Source: Oxalobacteraceae sp. CFBP 8761
Lineage (GTDB): Bacteria > Pseudomonadota > Gammaproteobacteria > Burkholderiales > Burkholderiaceae_D
DNA: 64,000 bases
NCBI GenBank assembly: GCA_014841595.1
Contig: JACYUE010000004.1
Location: forward strand, 243,613 to 307,612
Direction: 5' to 3'
Shown: piece after piece, positions 57,320 to 64,000 of the stretch
How positions within the stretch are numbered: position 1 is the first letter of the stretch
Layout: each line of letters begins with the position of its first letter
Translations under genes and position numbers: made by a program
Notes under the pieces: generated by a model
Databases searched by the model: none
Seen by the model: only the letters and a program-made list of their open reading frames with translations
What the model was told of the DNA's origin: nothing

Positions 57320-58500
57320 GCCTGCTCACCCTGCTTGGGTTGCGCGGTGGAAGCCGGCTTGTCGGTGGCAGGCTTGGCCGCCTGCGCCAGGCGCACCTTG
57401 CCGCCCGGCCGCAGGTTCTGCTTGCCTTCGGTGATCACCTGCTCGGCGCCGCTCAGGCCCGTGACGGCGGCGTGGTCGCCAAACGCATACACGCGCTTGA
57501 CCGGCACCTGGCGCGCCGAGTTGCCTTCGGCCAGCACGTAGACGAAGGTGCCGTTGGTCGACGTGATGATCGCCGTCTGCGGGATCACGAGGGCGTCCTT
57601 GAGCGTTTGCACGACCACGCGCGCGGTCACGTACTGGCCGGGCCACAGGCTGGTGTTGTTGTTGGAGAACTCACCCTTGACGCGGATGGTGCCGGCCTGC
57701 GCATCGACGGCGTTGTCGATGAAGCTCAGGCGCCCGGCGACCGGTTTCGCATCGGCGCCGCTCGTCACATGGACGTCGACGTTGCCGGCTCTCTGGGCGC
57801 CGAGCAGCGCGCCGAGCGTCGATTCCGGCAGCGTGAACGAGACATTGATCGGGTCGAGCTGGGTGACGGTGGTCAGCGACGTCGTCATCTGCACCAGCGC
57901 GCCCGGATGGACGTCGATGGCGCCCACGCGGCCCGACATCGGCGCGCGGATCGACGTGTAGCTGGCACTGACCTGGGTGGCGCGCATCGCGGCCTGGTTC
58001 GACTGCACCAGCGCGCGCTGGGCTTCCACCTGGCTCAGCAGGGAGTCGAGCGCACTTTGCGCCAGGAAGTTCTGCGCCACCAGCTCCTGGCTGCGCTTGT
58101 ACTGGCGATCGAGGTCGGCCAGCGTGGCGCGGTCGCGCGCCACCTGCGCTTCGGCGCGCGCGACATTGGCCTGGTCGGCGCGGTCGTCGAGCGAGAACAT
58201 CAATTCGCCTTCCTTGACGAACTGGCCTTCGCGGATATGGACCTTGCGGATGGTGGTGACGGTCTGCGGATGCAGGTTCACGGTGCGCACCGGCGTGACG
58301 GTGCCGTTGGCGAACAGCTCGACGCCGACGTCGCGCCGCTCGGGCTTGACCACATTGACGGTGACCGGTGGCTGGCCGCCGCCGGGGCCTTTGGCGCCCG
58401 GCGCCTGTGCCTTGGCCTCATGGCCCTGATTGAAGTACCAGCCGCCAGCGACGACCAGCGCCGCCACGACGGCGATGACGCCGACATTCTTCTTGTTCAT
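57316..58500 (-). CDS. RND efflux periplasmic adaptor (MdtA-like membrane fusion protein)
   Basis: A 394-residue protein with an N-terminal membrane anchor or signal (VGVIAVVAALVVAGGWYF), a biotinyl-lipoyl-like domain (VRTVNLHPQTVTTIRKVH), a long alpha-hairpin coiled coil with YKRSQELVAQN, and beta-barrel domains. There is no lipobox Cys. It bridges the pump to an outer-membrane channel. The C-terminus is a low-complexity Lys/Pro/Ala tail. The sensor kinase gene ends 136 bases upstream in the same direction. Confidence 0.92.
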   Translation of the reverse strand: MNKKNVGVIAVVAALVVAGGWYFNQGHEAKAQAPGAKGPGGGQPPVTVNVVKPERRDVGVELFANGTVTPVRTVNLHPQTVTTIRKVHIREGQFVKEGELMFSLDDRADQANVARAEAQVARDRATLADLDRQYKRSQELVAQNFLAQSALDSLLSQVEAQRALVQSNQAAMRATQVSASYTSIRAPMSGRVGAIDVHPGALVQMTTSLTTVTQLDPINVSFTLPESTLGALLGAQRAGNVDVHVTSGADAKPVAGRLSFIDNAVDAQAGTIRVKGEFSNNNTSLWPGQYVTARVVVQTLKDALVIPQTAIITSTNGTFVYVLAEGNSARQVPVKRVYAFGDHAAVTGLSGAEQVITEGKQNLRPGGKVRLAQAAKPATDKPASTAQPKQGEQA

Positions 58501-58636
58501 GCTTGTCCCTTGCCGCCAGTGCCGACGGCTCTCTCAGTAATGCTGCCTGGTGATCCTGCTTGTTGATGTGGTCATTGCGCGCGCGCATTGTCCCACACTG
58601 TCGTTACGGCTTTATTTTGCTTGTTGGTTTTTTTTG

Positions 58637-59992
58637 CTATTTGTTCGGGTAATACGTGGGCAGCATCAGCGTCACTTCCAGTCCGCCTTCCGAATGGTTG
58701 GCCAGGCTGATGCTGCCGCCGTGCTGCTCCGTGATATTGCGTGCGATCGTCAGGCCCAGGCCGGTGCCGCCCGATTCGCGCGAGCGCGATGTCTCTACGC
58801 GGTAGAACGGGTCGAACACGCGCACCAGCTCGCTGCGCGGAATGCCCGGTCCGCTATCGCGGATACGGATACGCGCGGTGCCATTGGTGCGGTCGACGCA
58901 GACGCGTGCATCGCGCCCGTACTTGACCGCGTTGTCGATCAGGTTGACCAGGCAGCGGCGCATGTCGATCGGCCGGCCCAGCACCGCGATCGAGGCCTTG
59001 CCGGCCAGCGTCACGGTCTGGCCGGCATCGGTCGCATCGGCGCACACGGCTTCGAGCAGCGAATCGAGATCGAGCATCTGCATCGTCTCGGTCGTGTCCA
59101 TGCTGCGCGCCAGCACCAGGCCTTCGCGCACCATTTCCTGCATCGCCGACAGGTCGCCGATCAGGCGGTCCTGCAGTTCGGTGTCGCTGACCTTCTCGAG
59201 TCGCAGGCGCATGCGCGTGAGCGGCGTTTGCAGGTCGTGCGTGATCGCAGCCAGCATCTGCGTGCGCTGGAAGATGTACTGGCGGATGCGTGCCTGCATC
59301 GCATTGAAGGCAGCGCTGGCCTGGCGGATCTCGATCGCGCCGACCAGGTCGAGCGGCGCGCGGTTGATGTCTTGCCCCAGATCCTGCGCGGCTTGCGCAA
59401 GCTGCTTGAACGGGCGCGCGGTCATGCGTGCCACGAAGTAGGCCAGCACCGCGATGCTGACCAGGAACATCCCGAGGATGATGCTCGTGTCGACATCCTC
59501 ACCGACCAGCCGCGGTGGCAACACCGACAGTTGCAGTTCGGCGCCATCGCGCAGCCGCACATCGATCGACTCGCAGGCGCCCTCCCACTTCATGCTCAGC
59601 AAGCCGTACATCACGGGCTGCGTTTGGACGACGCCGCAGGCAGTCGGGCGCGTGGCGCGTGAGGCCACCAGATAGCCCTTGCCCAGACGCTTGGCCAGCG
59701 ATGCGGCAAACGGCGTCAGGGGCGCCGCGTCCGGCGGCATGTCGCCCACCTGGAGCTGCAGGCCCGGGCGGTTGGCGACGTCGAGGTAGATCGAGCGGGC
59801 CGACGCCGGGACGATCTCGGTGGCCATGATCAGTTGCTCGGCGCGTTCGAGCACGTGCGCATCGCGCTGGTTCTCGAAGTCGCGCAGGCGCTGGTAGTCG
59901 GCCGCCAGTTGCGTCAGCGCGGCCGAGGTCAGAATGCCCAGCAGCAGCGTGAGGAACACGCGCCCGGTCATCGACCCGAAGAAGGCTTTCAC
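58637..59992 (-). CDS. Membrane sensor histidine kinase (EnvZ/BaeS-like)
   Basis: A 451-residue kinase with helices at about residues 11-31 and near 168-190 that flank a periplasmic sensor domain. A HAMP domain, then the HisKA motif AAITHDLQTPLTRM with the phosphoacceptor His, and an ATPase domain with NLIDNAVKYG, DSGPGIP and GGTGLGLTIA follow. The GTG at 59992 overlaps the regulator stop (GTGA), so it is translated with its partner. The periplasmic domain contains two Cys (TACGVVQ, GACES). The signal is unknown; the gene neighbours suggest envelope stress. Confidence 0.9.
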   Translation of the reverse strand: MKAFFGSMTGRVFLTLLLGILTSAALTQLAADYQRLRDFENQRDAHVLERAEQLIMATEIVPASARSIYLDVANRPGLQLQVGDMPPDAAPLTPFAASLAKRLGKGYLVASRATRPTACGVVQTQPVMYGLLSMKWEGACESIDVRLRDGAELQLSVLPPRLVGEDVDTSIILGMFLVSIAVLAYFVARMTARPFKQLAQAAQDLGQDINRAPLDLVGAIEIRQASAAFNAMQARIRQYIFQRTQMLAAITHDLQTPLTRMRLRLEKVSDTELQDRLIGDLSAMQEMVREGLVLARSMDTTETMQMLDLDSLLEAVCADATDAGQTVTLAGKASIAVLGRPIDMRRCLVNLIDNAVKYGRDARVCVDRTNGTARIRIRDSGPGIPRSELVRVFDPFYRVETSRSRESGGTGLGLTIARNITEQHGGSISLANHSEGGLEVTLMLPTYYPNK

Positions 59993-60717
59993 GCCACCGG
60001 CTCCACGGTGACCTGGCCGGCCAGCACGTAGCCGCCGTTGCGCACGGTCTTTATAATCTGCGGCATGCGCGCGTCTTCGCCGAGCTTCTGGCGCAGGCGG
60101 CTGATCTGGATGTCGATCGAGCGGTCGAACGGATCGGCGTCGCGGCCCTGCGTGAGGTTGAGCAGCTGGTCGCGATTGAGCACGCGGTTCGGGTGCTCGA
60201 GGAATACGCGCAGCAGGCGGAACTCGGCGCCCGAGAGCATGATGACGATGCCGTCCGGGTTGAGCAGGTGGCGCGCAGTCAGGTCGAGCGTCCAGCCCGA
60301 GAAGCGCATCTGCTGCACGTTTTCGGATGGCGTGTTCGATGGCATCGCGTGCGAGCGGCGCAGCACGCTGCGGATGCGCGCCAGCAGCTCGCGCGGCTCG
60401 AACGGTTTCGGCAGGTAGTCGTCGGCGCCCATTTCCAGACCCAGGATGCGGTCGAGCGGTTCGTTGCGGGCGGTGAGCATGATGACGGGCAGGCTCGACG
60501 TGGCGCGCAGCTTGCGGCACAGCGTCAGGCCATCGTCGCCAGGCATGTTCAGGTCGAGCACGATGAGGTCGGGACGCGTTTCGTCGAGCGTCTTCCACAT
60601 CGCGGTGCCGTCGGCGGCGCCGAGCGTCCGGTAGCTGTTGGACTCGAGGTAGTCGGCCAGCAGCGTGCGGATGTCGCGGTCGTCGTCGACGATCAGAATC
60701 GTAGAGGGATTATCCAT
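59989..60717 (-). CDS. OmpR-family response regulator
   Basis: A 242-residue transcription factor. The receiver domain has the acidic pair DDD at residues 11-13, phospho-Asp55 in LIVLDLNMPG, the conserved Thr in VIMLTARN and Lys in LPKPFEP. A winged-helix OmpR-type DNA-binding domain follows (AEFRLLRVFLEHPNRVLNRD and ISRLRQKLGED). It likely controls the adjacent kinase, efflux genes and divergent Spy-like gene. A dyad at 60759-60807 is a candidate binding site. Confidence 0.94.
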   Translation of the reverse strand: MDNPSTILIVDDDRDIRTLLADYLESNSYRTLGAADGTAMWKTLDETRPDLIVLDLNMPGDDGLTLCRKLRATSSLPVIMLTARNEPLDRILGLEMGADDYLPKPFEPRELLARIRSVLRRSHAMPSNTPSENVQQMRFSGWTLDLTARHLLNPDGIVIMLSGAEFRLLRVFLEHPNRVLNRDQLLNLTQGRDADPFDRSIDIQISRLRQKLGEDARMPQIIKTVRNGGYVLAGQVTVEPVA

Positions 60718-60758
60718 AACCGCAATTATCCGAATTTATGACAAGACCGGCGGAAGTA

Positions 60759-60807
60759 TTTGTATCGCTGTGTATATGCCGACAGGCGCGAAACATATGG
60801 ATACAAA
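60759..60807. promoter_or_regulatory. Candidate operator dyad between the two-component system and the Spy-like gene
   Basis: TTTGTATC at 60759-60766 and its complement GATACAAA at 60800-60807 flank a second pair ATATG (60774-60778) and CATAT (60794-60798). The dyad lies 42 bases from the regulator start and 107 from the Spy-like start. It could be a response-regulator site; this is inferred from symmetry and position only. Confidence 0.4.
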
Positions 60808-60913
60808 GTGCCCGGCAGGGGAAATCCCATGGTTACAGTTTTGACCCAGGATGGGTCCTGTGCAGCGAGCGTTTCGGATGCACTTCACCAGACTCTCACA
60901 CAAAGGACCTACC

Positions 60914-61447
60914 ATGAACACCCTTCGCAAACACCTCGTGATCGCTTTCACCGCTGCCGGCCTGTTCGGCGCCACCGTCGGTGCCCAGGCCCAGAGCGCC
61001 GCCCCGGCCGAGGGCCGCCAGGCATCGACATTGACGGCGGAACAACGCCTGGCCAAGAAGGCCGAGTGGCAAGCCAAGGCAGGCGAGCGTCACGCAAAGA
61101 TGGCGCAGAAGCGCGCCGAGCATCAGGCCAAGCTGCAGGCATCGCTGAACCTGACGGCACAACAGAAGCCGGCCTGGGATGCATTCGTCGCCAGCCGCGC
61201 GCCTGTAAAGCACGGTGAGCGCGCCGGGCGCGGCGACCGCGCCGCCTGGGCCAGCCTGAGCGCGCCGCAACGCATGGAAAAGCAGATCGCGATGCAGAAA
61301 GCGCGCACCGCGAAGATGGAATCGCGCCTCACCGCCCTGAACAGCTTCTACGCGGTACTCACGCCAGAGCAGCGCAAGACGTTCGATGCACAGGCCCAGC
61401 ACCGCAAGGGCGGGCGTCATCATCAGCAGCATCGCGCCAACGCATAA
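60914..61447 (+). CDS. Spy/CpxP-like periplasmic LTxxQ protein
   Basis: A 177-residue protein with a signal peptide (to about residue 26, GAQAQ). It is basic and helical, with LTxxQ-type motifs (LTAEQRLAK, LTAQQKPAWDAF, LTPEQRKTFD) and a His-rich C-terminus (GGRHHQQHR). Spy and CpxP are ATP-independent periplasmic chaperones or stress modulators. AAAGGA lies 7 bases before the ATG. It is divergent from the two-component system, as expected for a regulated target. The His-rich tail might bind metal. Confidence 0.85.
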   Translation: MNTLRKHLVIAFTAAGLFGATVGAQAQSAAPAEGRQASTLTAEQRLAKKAEWQAKAGERHAKMAQKRAEHQAKLQASLNLTAQQKPAWDAFVASRAPVKHGERAGRGDRAAWASLSAPQRMEKQIAMQKARTAKMESRLTALNSFYAVLTPEQRKTFDAQAQHRKGGRHHQQHRANA

Positions 61448-61489
61448 GCGCTTGCCTCACCTGAAGCCGGCGGCCCACGCCGCCGGCGT

Positions 61490-63361
61490 TCATTTGTCCA
61501 GACGTTCCAGCGACGTCGAAAACTTCTCTGCATTCTGGTAGCCGATCACCCGGCTATCGGCAATCTCCTTGCCTTGATCGTCAAACAGGATGATGCCCGG
61601 CGGTCCGAACAGGCCGAAGCGCTTGAGCATTGCCTTGTCGGCCGCATCGTTGGCGGTCACATCAACCTGCAGCAGCGCAGTATTGGCCAGCTTGGCCTGC
61701 ACCTTCGGATCGACGAAGGTGAACTTCTCCATCTCCTTGCACGACACGCACCAGTCCGCATAGAAGTCGAGCATGACGGTCTTGCCGGCATTGGCGGCCA
61801 GGGCCGCGTCGAGCTGATCGACCGTCTTGATGCGGGTGAACACCAGCCCGTGATGCTGCGGCGTACCGTTCAGGTGCGCCAGGGGTGCGAACGCATCGCG
61901 CCCGCCGCTGGCCACGCCCACCAGTTGCATGCCGCCCATCAGCGCGAACGCGGCGCCAAAGGCCATCGACGCCCAGTGGCGCGTGTGACGCAGCAGATAA
62001 AAGCCGTAGCCCAAGAGCAGCGCGGCCCACAGCAACATCTGCGCGACCGGCGGGATCACGGGCGAAACGAGCCAGATCGCCATGGCCAGCATCAGCACAC
62101 CGAACAGGCGCTTGACCGACTCCATCCACGCACCCACGCGCGGCAGCAGCGAGCCGGCCGATACGCCCACCAGCAGCAGCGGAATACTCATACCCACCGC
62201 CATCGAGAACAGCGCCGCGCCGCCCAGGAACACATCGCGCGTCTGGCTGATGTAGACCAGCGCGCCGGCCAGTGGCGCGGCCACGCAGGGGCCGACGATC
62301 AGCGCCGAAATGGCGCCCATTGCAAACACGCCGGCCAGCTTGCCGGACTGCTGGCGGTTCGACACATTGCTCAGACTGGTCTGCAATGCGCCTGGAAGTT
62401 GTAACTGATAGAAACCGAACATCGACAGCGACATCGCCACGATCAGCAGCGCGAAGGTGCCCAGCACCCACGGATTCTGCAGGGCTGCGGCCAGGCCCTC
62501 GCCAGCCAGGCCTGCGGCCACGCCCAGCAGCGTGTAGACGATCGCCATGCCCAGCGAATACGTTACCGACAGCAGGAAGCCGCGCGCACGGCTGACGTTC
62601 TTGCCTTCGCCCACGATGATCGACGACAGGATTGGCACCATCGGCAGCACGCATGGCGTGAACGCTAGGCCCAGGCCCAGCAGGATGAACGCGGGGATGA
62701 TGGCCAGCAGGCTGCCGCCGCCGAGGATGCCGGCGATGTTCGAGAGGTCGGATTGTGCTGGTGGTCCTGCCGGGACTGGCGAAGTGGCGATGGCGGCGGC
62801 GGCGGCTGGCGCGGTCGGGGCGCTCTCTGCCATTGGCGTGGACGACAGCGGTGTCGATATGCCGCCCTGCGGCGCTGCGGCGCCGATCGGCAGCGCCGGT
62901 GGGGCTGCGCCGCCCTTGCCCGCGCTCAGGCTGGCGGTATGATCCTGCGGCGGGTAGCACAGGCCGGCATCGGCGCAGCCCTGGCCGGTGGCAGTCAACG
63001 TGAACGCGCCGTCACCCTCGACCGGAATGCGGATCGTCAATGTTCCCTTGTAGGTTTCCACGTCCTTCTCGAACGTCTGGTCGTACTTCACGGTGCCCGG
63101 CGGAATGGATGGCGCGCCCAGCTTGACAGCAGGATTGCTCGACTTGAAGGCGAAGCGTTCGCGGTACATGTAGTACTTCGGCGCGATCGTGTACGTGACT
63201 TCGGCAGTCTGCGGATCGGCCATGCGTGCTTCGAACTTGAAGGCGATGGCAGGATCGAGAAATTCCTCGGCTGCGCGGCCAGGCGCGGCGGCAAACAGCG
63301 TGAAAAAGGCAAACAGCGTCAGGCAGGCAGCAAGCCAGTGCCGTGCAGGGAATCGGGGCAT
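61490..63361 (-). CDS. dsbD: Thiol:disulfide interchange protein DsbD
   Basis: Carries reducing power from cytoplasmic thioredoxin to the periplasm. The 623-residue protein has a signal peptide, an N-terminal alpha domain with its Cys pair (CADAGLCYPP), an Ala/Pro-rich linker, an eight-helix membrane domain with Cys in FTPCVLP and VGPCVAAP, and a C-terminal thioredoxin-like domain with CVSCK. The ATG at 63361 (MPRFPARHW) is used. It supplies electrons for apocytochrome thiols, matching the resB-ccsB system 11 kb away. Confidence 0.95.
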   Translation of the reverse strand: MPRFPARHWLAACLTLFAFFTLFAAAPGRAAEEFLDPAIAFKFEARMADPQTAEVTYTIAPKYYMYRERFAFKSSNPAVKLGAPSIPPGTVKYDQTFEKDVETYKGTLTIRIPVEGDGAFTLTATGQGCADAGLCYPPQDHTASLSAGKGGAAPPALPIGAAAPQGGISTPLSSTPMAESAPTAPAAAAAIATSPVPAGPPAQSDLSNIAGILGGGSLLAIIPAFILLGLGLAFTPCVLPMVPILSSIIVGEGKNVSRARGFLLSVTYSLGMAIVYTLLGVAAGLAGEGLAAALQNPWVLGTFALLIVAMSLSMFGFYQLQLPGALQTSLSNVSNRQQSGKLAGVFAMGAISALIVGPCVAAPLAGALVYISQTRDVFLGGAALFSMAVGMSIPLLLVGVSAGSLLPRVGAWMESVKRLFGVLMLAMAIWLVSPVIPPVAQMLLWAALLLGYGFYLLRHTRHWASMAFGAAFALMGGMQLVGVASGGRDAFAPLAHLNGTPQHHGLVFTRIKTVDQLDAALAANAGKTVMLDFYADWCVSCKEMEKFTFVDPKVQAKLANTALLQVDVTANDAADKAMLKRFGLFGPPGIILFDDQGKEIADSRVIGYQNAEKFSTSLERLDK

Positions 63362-63443
63362 GGAGGTCGAGTCAGTTGTAATAAGGCACGGGCATGGTAC
63401 ACCGGCTGCCAAAGGTGCGCAGAGGAGGCTCGATCGACAGGCG

Positions 63444-63470
63444 AAAAAAAACCAGGCCGAAGCCTGGTCT
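63444..63470 (-). terminator. Intrinsic terminator after rplQ
   Basis: ACCAGGC (63451-63457) pairs with GCCTGGT (63462-63468) around a CGAA loop, with seven T following on the minus strand. It is the end of the ribosomal protein (alpha operon) transcript. Confidence 0.9.
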
Positions 63471-63486
63471 TTTCAACGACAGTCGA

Positions 63487-63882
63487 TTACTCGGCGGTCG
63501 GTGCTTCTTCTTCCGAAGTCACTTCTGGACGATCCAGCAGTTCAACGTAAGCCATTGGTGCATTGTCGCCAACGCGGAAACCCATCTTCAGGATACGCAG
63601 GTAGCCGCCGTTGCGGTTTGCGTAGCGTGGACCCAGCTCAGCGAACAGCTTCAGGACCATTTCGCGGTCGCGCAGGCGAGCGAAGGCCAGGCGCTTGTTT
63701 GCCAGGGTGTCGGTCTTGCCCAGGGTCAGGATCGGTTCGATGACGCGACGCAGTTCCTTGGCTTTTGGGACGGTGGTCTTGATGGCTTCATGACGCAGCA
63801 GCGAAACAGTCATGTTGCGCAGCATTGCCAGACGGTGGGACGAGGTACGATTCAGCTTACGAAGGCCGTGACGGTGACGCAT
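63487..63882 (-). CDS. rplQ: 50S ribosomal protein L17
   Basis: A 131-residue large-subunit protein. It begins [17 protein letters not shown], the universal L17 start, with the conserved [19 protein letters not shown] segment. The C-terminus has an acidic extension ([12 protein letters not shown]). It is normally the last gene of the alpha operon after rpoA, which must lie just beyond the right edge of the window. Confidence 0.98.
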   Translation of the reverse strand: MRHRHGLRKLNRTSSHRLAMLRNMTVSLLRHEAIKTTVPKAKELRRVIEPILTLGKTDTLANKRLAFARLRDREMVLKLFAELGPRYANRNGGYLRILKMGFRVGDNAPMAYVELLDRPEVTSEEEAPTAE

Positions 63883-63926
63883 GGTAATTCCTTTCGGGTG
63901 TTTTCAATGCCAGTTCTTCGATCGTT

Positions 63927-63948
63927 CGTGCCCTTCTACAAGGGCACG
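63927..63948. other. Perfect hairpin upstream of rplQ
   Basis: CGTGCCCTT (63927-63935) and AAGGGCACG (63940-63948) form a 9-bp stem with a 4-nt loop, 45 bases upstream of the rplQ start. No T-run follows. It could be an mRNA processing or regulatory stem in the rpoA-rplQ spacer. Confidence 0.55.
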
Positions 63949-64000
63949 TCCGCGGACCGGTTCGGGTTAAATCCGCCTGGACAACGCGTCCGGGCGGGGT

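Overview
The window is chromosomal DNA of a GC-rich betaproteobacterium, most likely an Oxalobacteraceae member close to Massilia/Duganella/Janthinobacterium. The evidence is gene order: kdsD-kdsC-lptCAB-rpoN-hpf, lolB-ispE-tRNA-Gln-prs-rplY-pth-ychF, pilMNOPQ-aroKB-dgt, cyaY-lptM-lysA, cytochrome c4-resB-ccsB and engB-hemB are all betaproteobacterial core blocks. I see no phage, plasmid, CRISPR, rRNA or classical insertion sequence.

Layout. 1-3469: the 3' part of queF, then ptsN-hprK-rapZ on the + strand. 3495-6299: three minus-strand genes (a small DUF1579-like protein, a secreted DUF5694/TraB-like protein, a 3-hydroxyisobutyryl-CoA hydrolase-like enzyme). 6386-11807: the LPS/sigma-54 operon kdsD-kdsC-lptC-lptA-lptB-rpoN-hpf, minus strand. 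11941-20249: a CPA2 antiporter, a DUF484-GGDEF cyclase, a MOSC protein, ychF, a patatin and a DUF3857/transglutaminase-like protein without its catalytic Cys. 20270-26450: pth, rplY, prs, tRNA-Gln, ispE, lolB and a TPR lipoprotein, minus strand. 26511-30427: mutM, a dynamin-like GTPase and mutY. 30447-40376: dgt, a continuous aroK-aroB reading frame, an Ig-like lipoprotein and the type IV pilus operon pilMNOPQ, minus strand. 40696-44952: PBP1A, cyaY, lptM, lysA. 45121-50899: msrPQ and System II cytochrome c maturation with cytochrome c4. 51053-52829: engB-hemB. 53144-61447: an accessory block with a TonB-like unknown, an RND efflux pump, a two-component system and a Spy-like chaperone. 61490-63882: dsbD and rplQ.

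How the genes work together. The kdsD-lpt block makes Kdo and moves LPS to the cell surface, and LptM later in the window assists maturation of the LPS translocon. PtsN, HprK and RapZ form the nitrogen-PTS/RNA-adapter control module normally linked to rpoN-hpf. MutM and MutY form the GO (8-oxoguanine) repair pair. ResB, CcsB and DsbD together supply haem ligation and thiol reduction for c-type cytochromes. The block at 54-61.4 kb resembles the E. coli BaeSR/Mdt/Spy envelope-stress set compressed into one locus.

The clearest non-genic structure is a family of 31-bp inverted repeats forming MITE-like elements of about 140 bp at two convergent gene junctions (44962-45099 and 52887-53135). No convincing undescribed defence or mobile system is present. 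The best leads are that repeat family, the compact stress locus with a dyad in its divergent promoter region, the unknown proline-rich membrane protein at 53144-54070, the in-frame aroK-aroB reading frame, and the Cys-less transglutaminase-like protein.
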